Assembly (NCBI RefSeq): GCF_025753855.1
Contig: NZ_JAOWPT010000003.1
Span: 248,001-312,000, forward strand
DNA from: Mesorhizobium sp. ZC-5
Lineage (GTDB): Bacteria > Pseudomonadota > Alphaproteobacteria > Rhizobiales > Rhizobiaceae
DNA length: 64,000 nucleotides
Reading direction: 5' to 3'
Shown: positions 50,569-62,640 of the stretch, piece after piece
How positions within the stretch are numbered: the stretch's first letter is position 1
Layout of the letters: every line of letters begins with the position of its first letter
Translations under genes and position numbers: made by a program
Notes under the pieces: model-generated
Told to the model about the DNA's origin: nothing
The model's input: only the letters and a program-made list of their open reading frames with translations
Database searches by the model: none

Positions 50569-51372
50569 ATGGCTATTGAAAACGCAGTCAGCGCCGAAGA
50601 GATCAAGGTCGATGTCAAGAAGATGCACGTCTCCGACACCGACGTCGCGATCGATATCGTCGCCATGCACAAATGGTATGGCGATTTCCATGTGCTGAAG
50701 GACATCAACCTGCGCGTCATGCGCGGCGAGCGCATCGTGATTTGCGGACCATCAGGCTCCGGCAAGTCGACCATGATCCGCTGCATCAACCGGCTCGAGG
50801 AGCACCAGAAGGGCAGGATCGTCGTCGACGGCAAGGAACTGACCAACGATTTGAAGAAGATCGACGAAGTGCGCCGCGAAGTCGGCATGGTGTTCCAGCA
50901 CTTCAACCTGTTCCCGCATCTGACCATCCTCGAAAACTGCACGCTGGCGCCGATCTGGGTGCGCAAGACGCCGAAGAAGCAGGCCGAGGAAATCGCCATG
51001 CATTTCCTGACGCGGGTGAAGATCCCCGAGCAGGCCCTCAAATATCCGGGTCAGCTTTCGGGCGGCCAGCAGCAGCGCGTGGCGATCGCCCGCTCGCTCT
51101 GCATGAACCCGCGCATCATGCTGTTCGACGAGCCGACCTCGGCGCTCGATCCGGAAATGATCAAGGAAGTGCTGGAAACCATGGTCGGCCTGGCCGAGGA
51201 AGGCATGACAATGCTCTGCGTGACCCACGAAATGGGCTTTGCGCGCAAGGTGGCCAACCGGGTCATCTTCATGGACCAGGGCCAGATCGTCGAGCAGAAC
51301 ACGCCGAGCGAGTTCTTCGACCATCCTCAGCACGAGCGCACCAAGCTGTTCCTCAGCCAGATATTGCACTAG
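50569..51372 (+). CDS. aapP: General L-amino acid ABC transporter ATP-binding protein
   Basis: 267 residues from ATG 50569 (GGGG spaced 7-8 bases upstream); a long upstream frame is a shadow of aapM. Walker [11 protein letters not shown]-loop FQHFNLFPH, signature [13 protein letters not shown], Walker [11 protein letters not shown], and H-loop VTHEMGFAR. It energises AapQM. Last gene of the operon. Confidence 0.96.
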   Translation: MAIENAVSAEEIKVDVKKMHVSDTDVAIDIVAMHKWYGDFHVLKDINLRVMRGERIVICGPSGSGKSTMIRCINRLEEHQKGRIVVDGKELTNDLKKIDEVRREVGMVFQHFNLFPHLTILENCTLAPIWVRKTPKKQAEEIAMHFLTRVKIPEQALKYPGQLSGGQQQRVAIARSLCMNPRIMLFDEPTSALDPEMIKEVLETMVGLAEEGMTMLCVTHEMGFARKVANRVIFMDQGQIVEQNTPSEFFDHPQHERTKLFLSQILH

Positions 51373-51485
51373 GCACTTGGCCCGGTGATGGAAAACGGCG
51401 TCGCGAACAAAAGCGGCGCCGCTTGCATGTCAGGCGCCAAAGATCTGCCTGAAGCCATGAGCCGGTCGCAGCATGGTTGCCGCAC

Positions 51486-52154
51486 ATGAAGCGCCTCTTG
51501 CGATGGTGCGCGGCGGCCGTGCTTGCCATCGTCCTGGCATTGGTTCTCGGAACCACCGTGCCGCGCCCGCTGTTTGACGCACCGGCCAGCACCGGTGAGT
51601 CGACGCGAAGAATCCTCGTGCTCACCAACCCGATCCACACCGACATCGCCATTCCGGTCGATGCCGGGACGCTGCAGCGTTTTGGATTTCTGGCCGAGGC
51701 CGGACTGCCGGCGAAACATCCGCAAGCACGTTGGCTGGTTTTCGGCTGGGGCAGCCGCGCCTTTTACATCAAGACGCCGACTTGGGACCAGCTGAAGCCC
51801 GGTCCGGCGCTGGCGGCAATGACAGTCGACCGCTCGGTCATGCACGTTTCGATCGCCGGCGATCTCGATCCGTCGCATCCGTCGGTCACCACCTATGAGA
51901 TCGGCGAGACGGAATTCGGCAGGCTGATCGATTTCATCGAGGCGGGTTTCCAGCAAGGGCCGGATGGCCCGGTCTTCATTCCCGGAACCGCTTACGGTCC
52001 CGATGACGGGTTTTTCGAAGCCAACGGCTGGTTCACCGCCCTGCTTGGCTGCAACACCTGGACCGCGAGGGGATTGCGCGAAGCCGGACTGCAGACCGGC
52101 TGGTGGAACCCATTGCCGGCGACGCTGGCGTGGTCGCTGGCGCTTCACAATTGA
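51486..52154 (+). CDS. DUF2459 (TIGR02117) family protein
   Basis: 222 residues from ATG 51486; a TTG at 51477 is also open, and neither has a clear Shine-Dalgarno. One N-terminal membrane anchor (WCAAAVLAIVLALVLG). The periplasmic part has the family motifs VLTNPIHTDIAIPV, GWGSRAFYIKTPTWD and GPVFIPGTAYG, with LGCNTWTARGLREAGL near the end. The Cys-x-x-W-T and His residues suggest a hydrolase-like active site. Function is unknown; the family was first noted near urease genes. Convergent with the FAD monooxygenase. Confidence 0.82.
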   Translation: MKRLLRWCAAAVLAIVLALVLGTTVPRPLFDAPASTGESTRRILVLTNPIHTDIAIPVDAGTLQRFGFLAEAGLPAKHPQARWLVFGWGSRAFYIKTPTWDQLKPGPALAAMTVDRSVMHVSIAGDLDPSHPSVTTYEIGETEFGRLIDFIEAGFQQGPDGPVFIPGTAYGPDDGFFEANGWFTALLGCNTWTARGLREAGLQTGWWNPLPATLAWSLALHN

Positions 52155-52158
52155 GGAA

Positions 52159-53364
52159 CTAGGCTCCAGGCTGCCAACCGTACAGCCAGTCCATGTCCGC
52201 GGCGAGCCCCTCCGGCGAACGGGTTTTCAGGAACAGGTCGCGGGCCAGCGCGGCCGGGCCGCCGGCATGCCAGGCAAAGCGGTTGAGCGCACCGCGCCGC
52301 GCCACGCGCTGCACGCGCGGGCGACGCTTTGCCTCCCATTGCGCCAGCGCTGCCGCCATGTTCGCGGGCGTTTCCGCCACGAGGGCGGCGAGCGTCACCG
52401 AATCCTCGATCGCCATCGCGGCGCCTTGCGCGGCAAACGGTGTCATTGCATGGGCGGCATCGCCGATCAGCGCGACAGCTCCGTCGCGGGTCCATTGGCT
52501 AGCGGGATCGATGGTATGAATGGGCCACACTGTCCAAGGTCCGGCAGCCGGAACGAGTTGATTCAATTCCGCAGCGACACCGCGCAAGGCCTTGAGAAGA
52601 ATTGCGATATCGGCGTTGCCGGACCAGCCGTCCGCGATGCGTTCGCCGGGGGTGAACGCGACCAGATTGAACGCCGTTCCGGCGCGCACGGGGTAGACGA
52701 TCAGATGCGCGCCGGGATGCAGGAACGCGGTGACGACCGCGTTGGCACCAATTTCGCAAAGCATCCTGCCGCCCGGGCTGTCGCTCGCTATCGTCGTGCG
52801 CCAGGCAACCTCGCCGGCGAAGCGGCTCTTTGCGGACGGCGCGACAAGCGCCCTGGTTTTCGACCAGACGCCGTCGGCGCCGATCAGCAGCAGGCCGTCC
52901 AGCGTCCTCGAAGCACCGCCCACGTCGATCGAAACCTGCACACCCGTCTCGATCGGGGTGGCAGCCCGAATTTCCGCGCCGGTGGTGAGCCGGATGTTTG
53001 GCTCCCGCGCCACCTTTTCGAGCAGCGCGCTCTGAAGGTCCGCACGGTGGATGACCAGATAGGGCGCGCTCCAGCGGCGCTCGGCATTCTCTCCAAGCGG
53101 CACGCGGGCAAGCCGCCCGAGCGTGCCGGCCTTGCGAAGAAGCACGGCTTCCGGCTGCACCGCATGAGGCCTGAGCAAGTCGAGTACGCCGAGGCGATCG
53201 AGCAGGCGCGTCGCATTGGGCGAAAGCTGCAGCCCGGCACCGACTTCCTCGAGCTTTTCGCTTCGCTCGAAGATGCTGCAGGAGAAACCTCTCGCGGCAA
53301 ACGCAATCGCTGCGGTCAGGCCGGCGATGCCGGCACCGGCGACGATGATGTCTTTTTGCGTCAT
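52159..53364 (-). CDS. FAD-dependent monooxygenase (salicylate-hydroxylase-like)
   Basis: 401 residues, single-component group A flavoprotein. FAD-binding GxGxxG is IVAGAGIAGLTAAIAFA, then EEVGAGLQLSPNATR, the GADGVWSKTR motif (DG), and GDAAHAMTPFAAQGAAMAIED. The overall length and these motifs fit 3-hydroxybenzoate/salicylate hydroxylases and UbiH-like proteins. The aromatic substrate is unknown. It is 21 bp downstream of the NDUFS6-like gene. Confidence 0.9.
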   Translation of the reverse strand: MTQKDIIVAGAGIAGLTAAIAFAARGFSCSIFERSEKLEEVGAGLQLSPNATRLLDRLGVLDLLRPHAVQPEAVLLRKAGTLGRLARVPLGENAERRWSAPYLVIHRADLQSALLEKVAREPNIRLTTGAEIRAATPIETGVQVSIDVGGASRTLDGLLLIGADGVWSKTRALVAPSAKSRFAGEVAWRTTIASDSPGGRMLCEIGANAVVTAFLHPGAHLIVYPVRAGTAFNLVAFTPGERIADGWSGNADIAILLKALRGVAAELNQLVPAAGPWTVWPIHTIDPASQWTRDGAVALIGDAAHAMTPFAAQGAAMAIEDSVTLAALVAETPANMAAALAQWEAKRRPRVQRVARRGALNRFAWHAGGPAALARDLFLKTRSPEGLAADMDWLYGWQPGA

Positions 53365-53385
53365 GGTCCGTCCGGACCGAAAGGA

Positions 53386-53631
53386 TCAGGCGGCGCGGTC
53401 GAGATAGAGGCAGCCGTCCGGCCGGGTTTCGCTGGCTTTCAGCGCCGCATTGTAGCGGTAGAGCGTCGAGCAATAGGGGCAGACCTTTTCACTGTCGCTG
53501 CCCATGTCGAGGAAGACATGCGGATGGTCGAAAGGCGCATTGGCGCCCACGCACATGAACTCCCTGACGCCGATCTCGATCGCCGCGTGCCCGGCGTCGT
53601 TCTGGAAATGCGGAATGGAGCTGCCCGCCAT
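53386..53631 (-). CDS. NDUFS6-like CHCC zinc-finger protein
   Basis: 81 residues. The zf-CHCC motif is complete: Cys in FMCVGANAPFDHPHVFLDMG (with the conserved His) and the pair CPYCSTLYRY. It is the bacterial homologue of the 13-kDa complex I subunit NDUFS6, needed for zinc binding and late assembly of mitochondrial complex I. It is transcribed with the FAD monooxygenase. The other mitochondrial-type subunit, NDUFS4, lies about 9 kb to the left. Confidence 0.9.
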   Translation of the reverse strand: MAGSSIPHFQNDAGHAAIEIGVREFMCVGANAPFDHPHVFLDMGSDSEKVCPYCSTLYRYNAALKASETRPDGCLYLDRAA

Positions 53632-53806
53632 TTTATTCTCCCGTCGATAGGGCGCCGTAGCGGAGCCGAGTTCTGCGCAAGCGTTTGTAACATAAAGGAC
53701 GTGTTTGCAAGCTGTGTGATATCAAACTGTCGCAAAACCCTGTCAGGAGATAAAATGACGGGGAATTCCCGCTTAATGTCATGCCGTCGTCACGAAAGAG
53801 CGAGAA

Positions 53807-56011
53807 ATGAACGAATTGAAGCCGGTGAAAAGCGAATTTGTCGGCAAGTCCGTGGCGGAAGCCGCGGCAGGCAACCCGGACCGTTTCGTCAACCGGGAGT
53901 TCTCCTGGCTCCAGTTCAATCGCCGCGTCCTCGAAGAATCGCAGAACTCGCGTCACCCTCTGCTTGAGCGGGTCCGGTTCCTGTCGATCTCGGCAGGCAA
54001 TCTCGACGAGTTTTTCATGGTCCGTGTTGCCGGCCTCGCCGGCCAGGTTCGCGAAGGCATCGCCATCAAGAGCCCGGACGGCCGCACACCCGAACAGCAG
54101 CTCGAGCAGTTGCTGGTCGAAGTCGAGCGCCTGCAGGCGGACCAGCAGAACAGCCTGTCGGGCCTGGCCGATCTTCTGAAGAAGGAAGGCATAGAAAATG
54201 TCCGCCCCGACGCGCTGAACCGCGACGAAAAAGCCTGGCTGGAAGAGCATTTCCTGGAATCGGTATTCCCGGTGCTCACGCCGCTTTCAATCGACCCGGC
54301 GCACCCGTTCCCGTTCATCCCCAACCTCGGCTTCTCGATGGCGCTGCAGCTTCGCCATCTGAAGAATGGCGAGGAAATGACGGCGCTGCTCCGTTTGCCG
54401 GTGGCGCTGCGCCGTTTCATCCGGCTGCCCGACCGGAAAACCAGCATCCGCTTCATCAGGCTGGAGGATACGGTCGGGCTGTTCATAGGAAAGCTCTTCC
54501 CCGGCTACGAGGTCAACGGTTCGGGCACGTTCCGCATCATCCGCGACAGCGATATCGAGGTCGAGGAAGAGGCCGAGGACCTGGTGCGCCTGTTCGAGAC
54601 CGCGTTGAAGCGCCGCCGCCGCGGATCGGTGATTCGTATCGAATTCGACAGTGAGATTCCCGAGGCACTGCGCGATTTCGTATCGGGTGAACTCGGAGTT
54701 TCCTCGTCCCGCATCAGCGTTCTGAAGGGACCGCTCGCGGTCAACCAGATTTCGGAGATCGTGGCGATAGCCCGCGACGACCTGAAATTCCCGCCTTACA
54801 ACCCGCGCTTTCCCGAGCGAATCCGGGATCATGGCGGCGACTGTTTCGCGGCGGTGCGCGAAAAGGATATCGTCGTTCACCACCCTTATGAATCGTTCGA
54901 CGTGGTCGTCCAGTTCCTGCGCCAGGCGGCGGCCGATCCGGAAGTCGTGGCGATCAAGCAGACGCTTTACCGCACCTCCAACGACAGCCCGATCGTGCGT
55001 GCCTTGATCGATGCCGCCGAAGCCGGCAAGTCGGTTACCGCGCTGGTCGAACTGAAGGCGCGCTTCGACGAGGAGGCCAACATCCGCTGGGCCCGCGATC
55101 TCGAACGCGCCGGCGTTCAGGTGGTGTTCGGCTTCATCGAGCTGAAGACGCACTCCAAGATGTCGCTGGTGGTGCGCCGGGAAGACGGCAAGCTGCGCAA
55201 TTACGTCCACCTCGGCACCGGCAACTATCATCCGATCACCGCGCGCATCTATACCGATCTGTCTTACTTCACCACGGATCCGGGCATCGCACGCGATGTC
55301 GCGCAGGTGTTCAATTTCATCACCGGTTATGCCGAGCCTGCCCAGGAGATGCGGCTTGCCATCTCGCCATTCACGCTGAGGAACCGCATCCTCGACCACA
55401 TCGCCGCTGAAATCGCGCATTTCCGGGCCGGTCGTCCGGCCCGAATCTGGATGAAGATGAACGCGCTGGTCGATCCGATCATCATCGATGCGCTTTACGA
55501 TGCAAGCCGGGCCGGCGTCGAGATCGACCTCGTCATCCGCGGCATCTGCTGCCTGAGGCCGCAGGTGCCGGGGCTTTCCGAGAATATCCGCGTCAAGTCG
55601 ATCATCGGACGCTTTCTCGAGCACAGCCGCATCTTCTGCTTCGGCAATGGCCACGGCCTGCCGTCCGACGGGGCGCTGGTCTACATCAGCTCCGCCGACA
55701 TGATGCCGCGCAATCTCGATCGCCGCGTAGAGACGATGGTGCCGATCACCAACCCGACTGTGCATGAACAGGTGCTCGGCCAGATCATGCTCGGAAACAT
55801 AATGGACAACCAGCAAAGTTTCGAAGTATTGGCTGACGGTACCTCGAGGCGCATGGCGCCGGACGAGGGAGAGGAACCGTTCAACGCGCAGGAATACTTC
55901 ATGACCAATCCGAGCCTGTCCGGACGGGGCGACGCACTCAAATCGCACGCGCCGAAACGCATCGCGCAGTTCAAGCGCCAGCGAAAAGCCAACGCAGCGC
56001 AGGGCGCATGA
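53807..56011 (+). CDS. ppk: Polyphosphate kinase 1
   Basis: 734 residues with all four PPK1 domains. The start [20 protein letters not shown] is standard. The catalytic histidine is in [12 protein letters not shown] (E. coli H435 site), and the second histidine-bearing segment [20 protein letters not shown] is in the C2 domain. It makes inorganic polyphosphate from ATP. The next gene, ppx, starts inside its stop. An AGAGCGAG sequence precedes ATG 53807. Confidence 0.97.
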   Translation: MNELKPVKSEFVGKSVAEAAAGNPDRFVNREFSWLQFNRRVLEESQNSRHPLLERVRFLSISAGNLDEFFMVRVAGLAGQVREGIAIKSPDGRTPEQQLEQLLVEVERLQADQQNSLSGLADLLKKEGIENVRPDALNRDEKAWLEEHFLESVFPVLTPLSIDPAHPFPFIPNLGFSMALQLRHLKNGEEMTALLRLPVALRRFIRLPDRKTSIRFIRLEDTVGLFIGKLFPGYEVNGSGTFRIIRDSDIEVEEEAEDLVRLFETALKRRRRGSVIRIEFDSEIPEALRDFVSGELGVSSSRISVLKGPLAVNQISEIVAIARDDLKFPPYNPRFPERIRDHGGDCFAAVREKDIVVHHPYESFDVVVQFLRQAAADPEVVAIKQTLYRTSNDSPIVRALIDAAEAGKSVTALVELKARFDEEANIRWARDLERAGVQVVFGFIELKTHSKMSLVVRREDGKLRNYVHLGTGNYHPITARIYTDLSYFTTDPGIARDVAQVFNFITGYAEPAQEMRLAISPFTLRNRILDHIAAEIAHFRAGRPARIWMKMNALVDPIIIDALYDASRAGVEIDLVIRGICCLRPQVPGLSENIRVKSIIGRFLEHSRIFCFGNGHGLPSDGALVYISSADMMPRNLDRRVETMVPITNPTVHEQVLGQIMLGNIMDNQQSFEVLADGTSRRMAPDEGEEPFNAQEYFMTNPSLSGRGDALKSHAPKRIAQFKRQRKANAAQGA

Positions 56012-57522
56012 TTGCAAATTCGCAGGGCCGGCTACAGGATCGCCGGCCACTGTCCATCATCGACATCGGGTCCAACTCGATCCGCCTTGTCGTCTATGAG
56101 GGCATAGCGCGTTCGCCGACGGTTCTGTTCAACGAAAAGATGCTGGCCGGCCTTGGCCGCGGCATTGTTTCGACAGGCAGGCTCGATCCCGACGCCGTAA
56201 AGCGGGCGGTCGATGAGTTCCGGCGTTTCCGGGCCCTGTCGGACCAGGCCGGTGCGCAGGAGCTATACGTCATAGCCACCGCTGCCGCGCGCGAGGCGGA
56301 GAACGGACCGGATTTCATCCATCGGGCGGAGGAGATACTGGGCACCAAGATCCGCGTGCTTTCCGGGCGCGAGGAAGCGCATTATTCGGCGCTTGGCGTG
56401 ATTTCCGGGTTCCACCCGGCCAACGGAATCGCAGGAGACCTTGGCGGCGGCAGCCTGGAACTGGTCGATGTCGACGGTGAGCACATCGGCGACGGCATCA
56501 CCTTGCCGCTCGGCGGCCTGCGCCTGCAGGACATGGCCAAGGGTTCGCCGGTCGAAGCAGCAAAAATCGCGAAGAGGGAACTCGCCCGCGCAAAACTGCT
56601 GAAAGGCGGAGAGGGCAGGGTGTTCTATTGCGTCGGCGGTACCTGGCGAAACCTTGCCCGGCTGCACATGAACGCGATCGGCTATCCGCTCAGCGTCATG
56701 CACCACTACGAGTTCGGCGTCGAAAGCTCGGCGGCGTTCCTGCGTCAGGTCGCCAGGGGCGAGATCGACAAGATCAAGGGCATCGAGCGGATCTCCAAAA
56801 GCCGTCGTGCGCTGCTGCCCTACGGTGCGGTCGTGCTGCAGGAGATCATAGCGGTGATGAAGCCGTCGAAGATCGTTGTTTCGGCACTCGGCGTGCGCGA
56901 AGGTTTTCTATACTCCCTGCTGCCGCCGGAGGAGCGTGGCGCCGACCCGTTGATTTCGGCGGCCGAGGAACTGGCTGTTTTGCGGGCGCGCTCCGTTGCC
57001 CACGCCCATGAGCTTGCCAAATGGACAGGCGAATCGCTCGCCGCCTTCAACATCGACGAGACCGAGGACGAGGCGCGCTATCGCGAAGCCGCCTGTCTGC
57101 TCGCCGACATCGGCTGGCGCGCCCATCCGGAATATCGCGGCATGCAGTCGCTGAACATCATCGCGCATGCTTCGTTCATCGGTGTCGACCATCCGGGCCG
57201 GGCCTTCATCGCGCTGGCAAACCTGTTCCGCCACGAGGGCGTCTTCGACGATTCCGTCGCGCCGGAAATGCGGACGCTGGCGACGCCGCGCTATCTGGAA
57301 CGCGCACGCCTGCTCGGCGCGCTGCTGCGCGTCGTCTATCTGCTCTCGGCCTCAATGCCGGGCGTTATCCCGAAGCTCAGGTGGCAGCCGCAGCCGAATG
57401 GCGGCCTGGCGCTGGTCATTCCGGCCTCGCATGCCGGACTCGACGGCGAACGGCCGACCGGCCGCCTGGCTCAGCTTGCCAGGGTCACCGGCCGCAGCCT
57501 CGAACTGGTGGTTGGTTCGTAA
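56008..57522 (+). CDS. ppx: Exopolyphosphatase
   Basis: 504 residues of the Ppx/GppA family. Phosphate 1 motif [17 protein letters not shown], phosphate 2 motif [15 protein letters not shown], and C-terminal HD-like domain with [15 protein letters not shown]. It removes terminal phosphates from polyphosphate. Overlap of 4 bp with ppk places synthesis and breakdown in one transcript. Confidence 0.96.
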   Translation: MIANSQGRLQDRRPLSIIDIGSNSIRLVVYEGIARSPTVLFNEKMLAGLGRGIVSTGRLDPDAVKRAVDEFRRFRALSDQAGAQELYVIATAAAREAENGPDFIHRAEEILGTKIRVLSGREEAHYSALGVISGFHPANGIAGDLGGGSLELVDVDGEHIGDGITLPLGGLRLQDMAKGSPVEAAKIAKRELARAKLLKGGEGRVFYCVGGTWRNLARLHMNAIGYPLSVMHHYEFGVESSAAFLRQVARGEIDKIKGIERISKSRRALLPYGAVVLQEIIAVMKPSKIVVSALGVREGFLYSLLPPEERGADPLISAAEELAVLRARSVAHAHELAKWTGESLAAFNIDETEDEARYREAACLLADIGWRAHPEYRGMQSLNIIAHASFIGVDHPGRAFIALANLFRHEGVFDDSVAPEMRTLATPRYLERARLLGALLRVVYLLSASMPGVIPKLRWQPQPNGGLALVIPASHAGLDGERPTGRLAQLARVTGRSLELVVGS

Positions 57523-57541
57523 GAGGCAGAGTAGCTGCCTC
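57523..57541. terminator. Hairpin between convergent ppx and rnd
   Basis: GAGGCAG-AGTAG-CTGCCTC, 7-bp perfect arms starting directly after the ppx stop codon. There is no T-run on either strand, so termination is only possible. Confidence 0.4.
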
Positions 57542-57552
57542 GGTGAATCGCC

Positions 57553-58725
57553 TCAGGCGTCGACGCGCTGCTTTTGCGTTTCGAACACGGCGATCTTGCG
57601 CCGCTCGAACTTCAACGCGATCTCGCCGCGAACCAATTGCAGCGCCTTCTCGCCGAACACTTCCCGCCGCCAGCCATGCAGGGCAGCGACGTCGGCATCC
57701 TCGCCCTCGGCGGCCAGGCGGTCAATGTCGTCGCTTGAGGCAAGCACCTTTGCGGCGACGCCTTCGGCTTCAGCGACCATGCGCAGCAATACCTTCAGCA
57801 GTTCGGCGGCGGCACTCGAGCCTTCCTGCGATTGCGGGAGCTTCGGCAACCGGGGCATCTCGTCCTTGGACATGCCGAGCGCCGCGTTCACCACCGCCAG
57901 CAACGCTGTCGCGGTGGAGGAGCGCTCCCAGCCTTTCGGCGTGGTGCGCAGCCGACCGAGCGCCGTCGCATCGCGCGGCGCCTGCTGCGCGACCTCGTAG
58001 ATCGCGTCGTCCTTCAGCACCCGTCCGCGCGGAACATTGCGTTCGCGCGCCTCGCGTTCGCGCCACGCCGCCACCGCCTGGACCACGGCCAGTTCCTGCG
58101 GCTTGCGCAGCCGCATCTTGAGGCGCTTCCAGGCGTCTTCGGGGTGCGGATCGTAGGTCTGGCGCGAGGTCAGGACTTCCATTTCCTCGTTCAGCCAATG
58201 GGCGCGGTTCTCGCGTTCCAGTTCGGCCTTCAGATGGTTGTAGACGTCGATCAGGTGCGTGACGTCGGCGATCGCATATTCGAGCTGCTTGTCCGAAAGC
58301 GGCCGGTGGCGCCAATCGGTGAAACGCGACGATTTGTCGAGGCGCACGCCGGTGATCTTCTGCACGAGTTGGTCGTAGGAAACGCTGTCGCCGAAGCCGC
58401 ACACCATGGCGGCGACCTGGGTGTCGAAGACCGGGTGCGGGATCAGCCCGCCGAGGTGGAAGATGATTTCGATGTCCTGGCGGGCGGCGTGGAAGACTTT
58501 TGTCACCGCCTCGTTGGCCATCAGTTCGAAGAACGACTTCAGGTCGATACCCGCCGCCAACGGGTCGACCAGCGCCGTTACGCCGGGCGCCGCCATCTGG
58601 ATCAGGCAGAGTTCCGGCCAGAACGTCGTCTCGCGGATGAATTCGGTGTCGACTGTAACAAATTCGGATTTCGCGAGTTCGCGGATCACCGAATCCAGCT
58701 CATTTTGCGTTTTTATCAGATTCAT
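57553..58725 (-). CDS. rnd: Ribonuclease D
   Basis: 390 residues. The DEDD exonuclease motifs are Exo I (FVTVDTEFIRETTF), Exo II (LIDVYNHLKAEL region with KVFHAARQDIEI) and Exo III (YAIADVTHLIDVYN, a Tyr-x3-Asp motif). HRDC domains follow (WREREARERNVPRGRVLKDD). RNase D trims tRNA 3' ends. It is transcribed leftward, next to the MFS gene on the same strand. Confidence 0.94.
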   Translation of the reverse strand: MNLIKTQNELDSVIRELAKSEFVTVDTEFIRETTFWPELCLIQMAAPGVTALVDPLAAGIDLKSFFELMANEAVTKVFHAARQDIEIIFHLGGLIPHPVFDTQVAAMVCGFGDSVSYDQLVQKITGVRLDKSSRFTDWRHRPLSDKQLEYAIADVTHLIDVYNHLKAELERENRAHWLNEEMEVLTSRQTYDPHPEDAWKRLKMRLRKPQELAVVQAVAAWREREARERNVPRGRVLKDDAIYEVAQQAPRDATALGRLRTTPKGWERSSTATALLAVVNAALGMSKDEMPRLPKLPQSQEGSSAAAELLKVLLRMVAEAEGVAAKVLASSDDIDRLAAEGEDADVAALHGWRREVFGEKALQLVRGEIALKFERRKIAVFETQKQRVDA

Positions 58726-58791
58726 CGAGGTCTCTTTAGGCGACGAAAGCGGTTTTGTCTTGCCTGACCGGCAATTTCGTCAAGCCATCCA

Positions 58792-60048
58792 CTATTCTGT
58801 TCGATTTTCCTTCGGTCGCTTGTCGCTGTCGCCGTTTCGTTTGGCCAGCCGGGAAAACACCGTCGATGTCCTCAGCAGGCTCATAAACCGGCCGCGCTGG
58901 CCCGCCGGTACGCCGCCACGGGCCCCCATGCGATAGAAGATGATGAGAATGAAGATCGCATAGACCGTTGCCGTGAAGCTGAACAGCGATTGCGGGCCGA
59001 ATTGCTCCATGAACCAGGACGCCGCGAATGGCCCACCGATCGCGCCGAAGGAGTAGAACAGCATCAGTGCCGCGTTGACGAGCACGAACTCGCCCTTGCC
59101 GGCGCGGTCGTTGGCGTGCGCTGCCGACAGCGAGAACAGCGGCATGGCGAAGGAGCCGAAGATGAAGACGAGAACCAGGTTCGCCAAGGGGTCCGTTCCG
59201 GCGAGAAAGACGATCGCAAGGGCCGAAAGCAGGGCGCCGACGGTGCTGAGCAGTAGGACCATGCGCCTGTCCCACAGGTCGGACAGGTAGCCGAGCGGAT
59301 ACTGGATGATCGCGCCGCCGATGATGCCGACCGCGACGAAGGTCACGATATCGGCCACCGACATGCCGATTTCCTCGGCATAGACCGGCGATAGGGTGCG
59401 GAAGGCGCTGTTGGTGACGCCGACCGCGATGCAGCCGATACAGCCGAGCGGCGAGATGCGCCAGACGCGCCCGAGGTCCAGCTTGACGTCCTCCGGCGCC
59501 GTCGGGTTGGAGCGATCCCCCAGCGAAACCGGCACCAGCGACAGCGTGATCATGATCGACATGATCGCGAAGATGGTGAAACCCTCGGAGCCGAAGATCG
59601 GGATGACGAATTGCGCTCCGGTGACCGAGCCGATGTCGACGATGCGGTAGAGCGCCAGCACTCGTGCACGGTCGTTGTTGGATACGCCTGAGTTCAGCCA
59701 GCTTTCCATGATCGTGAACAATCCGGCGAAACAGAAGCCGCTGGCGAAGCGGATCAGCGACCAGGCGATCGGATCGATGAGCAGCACCAGCAGCAAGGTG
59801 CCGGCGGAGGCGATCGCGGCAAGGGCCGAGAACGAGCGTACATGGCCGACCGACTTCATGATGCGCGAAATCGCAAGGCAGCCAAGCAGGAAGCCGCCGA
59901 AATAGGACGTTCCCATGAAGCCGATGACCGCCGGTGAAAAGCCCTCTTGCGCGCCGCGCAACGCAATCAGCGTGCCTTGCATCCCGTTGCCGCCGAGCAG
60001 GATGCCGGCGGCTATCAGGAGCGGAATCAGCGGGCGGATGGAGGACAT
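58792..60048 (-). CDS. Major facilitator superfamily transporter
   Basis: 418 residues with 12 predicted helices and the usual central loop. The start MSSIRPLIPLLIAAGILLGG leads into helix 1. The loop-2/3 basic motif region SRIMKSVGHVRSFSALA is weak, as in the YcaD/MFS_1 branch. Its substrate cannot be told. It ends 66 bp before the rnd start, both reading leftward. Confidence 0.88.
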   Translation of the reverse strand: MSSIRPLIPLLIAAGILLGGNGMQGTLIALRGAQEGFSPAVIGFMGTSYFGGFLLGCLAISRIMKSVGHVRSFSALAAIASAGTLLLVLLIDPIAWSLIRFASGFCFAGLFTIMESWLNSGVSNNDRARVLALYRIVDIGSVTGAQFVIPIFGSEGFTIFAIMSIMITLSLVPVSLGDRSNPTAPEDVKLDLGRVWRISPLGCIGCIAVGVTNSAFRTLSPVYAEEIGMSVADIVTFVAVGIIGGAIIQYPLGYLSDLWDRRMVLLLSTVGALLSALAIVFLAGTDPLANLVLVFIFGSFAMPLFSLSAAHANDRAGKGEFVLVNAALMLFYSFGAIGGPFAASWFMEQFGPQSLFSFTATVYAIFILIIFYRMGARGGVPAGQRGRFMSLLRTSTVFSRLAKRNGDSDKRPKENRTE

Positions 60049-60210
60049 TCAGGCGAAATGGCAAGCGGGCATGTTTCTCTATAGTCCCAACAGGCCGGCA
60101 ATGCGACCTTGGTTCGGCTGGAGCGATGCATTTGGCGATGCTGCGCCAATCGGCATTGTGCTCGCGACCGTCACAGTGTTTGAAGGCGGAAGCGACCTTG
60201 CGAGGCAAGA

Positions 60211-60627
60211 ATGGCAACGTTGACTGTCAGCACCGACATCGAGAACGAAATCCAGGATGTGATCGGCAACGGGCTGGACGAATACAATGTCGGCAAGGCC
60301 GGTCCCTACAACACCGAGGATCTGTGGATCGTCGCCCGCGATGATGTCGGCGCGGTCGAGGCGGGGCTGAAGGCAAAAAGCGAATATTCCTGGCTGTTCG
60401 TCGACTGGCTGTGGGTCGATCCGGGACGCCGCGGCACGGGCCTCGGCACTGAATTGCTGGGCAAGGCTGAGGAAATAGCCCGCGAGCGCGGTTGTCTTGG
60501 CGTTTACCTTGAAACCGCTACCTTCCAGGCGCCCGGCTTCTACAAGCGGCTTGGTTATCAGGAGGTCGGGCGGATCGAGGATTTCCCGCCAGGCCATGCC
60601 ATGGTCTGGCTGAAAAAGGTGCTGTGA
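60211..60627 (+). CDS. GNAT family N-acetyltransferase
   Basis: 138 residues. The acetyl-CoA loop is VDPGRRGTGLGTELLGKAE (the R-x-x-G-x-G/A pattern), followed by GCLGVYLETATFQAPGFYKRLGYQEVGR, given here in segments no longer than twenty: LGVYLETATFQAPGF and YKRLGYQEVGR. The acceptor is unknown. It is divergent from the MFS gene and upstream of aspS. Confidence 0.88.
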   Translation: MATLTVSTDIENEIQDVIGNGLDEYNVGKAGPYNTEDLWIVARDDVGAVEAGLKAKSEYSWLFVDWLWVDPGRRGTGLGTELLGKAEEIARERGCLGVYLETATFQAPGFYKRLGYQEVGRIEDFPPGHAMVWLKKVL

Positions 60628-60688
60628 ACCGCTTCGCGACCGTTACCTTGACAAAAGCCGGCACCCATGCGCTTTTCCCGCCAATTTT

Positions 60689-60715
60689 CGGGCCTGGCGC
60701 AGGCTGCGCCGCCCG
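60689..60715 (+). promoter_or_regulatory. Stem-loop in the aspS leader
   Basis: CGGGC (60689-60693) pairs with GCCCG (60711-60715), and inside it GGCGCA (60696-60701) pairs with TGCGCC (60705-60710) around GGC, with a two-base bulge. It lies 39 bp before the aspS start. No T-run follows, so it is not a terminator. Confidence 0.5.
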
Positions 60716-60753
60716 GTCGAATTTCAATCCTTAAAAACCGGAATACCAGTCCC

Positions 60754-62544
<1,791 letters not shown>

Positions 62545-62587
62545 CGCAGGCGGACACATCCGGCGCGGCGATCCTCGCGTTATGTCC

Positions 62588-62620
62588 AAAAAAAGCCCGG
62601 CATCGCTGCCGGGCTTTTTT
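62588..62620. terminator. Bidirectional terminator between aspS and the exported protein gene
   Basis: A-run plus GCCCGG pairs with CCGGGC plus T-run around CATCGCTG. The A-run and T-run on either side let it act in both directions, ending aspS (62544) and the convergent gene (stop 62641). Confidence 0.92.
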
Positions 62621-62640
62621 GTTTCAGTGATAGGAGCCGC

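Noticed and set aside
53727-53748. Possible Pho box (CTGTC ... CTGTC) upstream of ppk
   Set aside because: The two CTGTC units are 13 bp apart rather than 11, and the rest of the consensus is missing.
51964-53967. 667-codon + strand frame
   Set aside because: It is antisense to the FAD monooxygenase and zinc-finger genes and runs out of phase into ppk. Only its last part (from 53755) is kept as a leader question.
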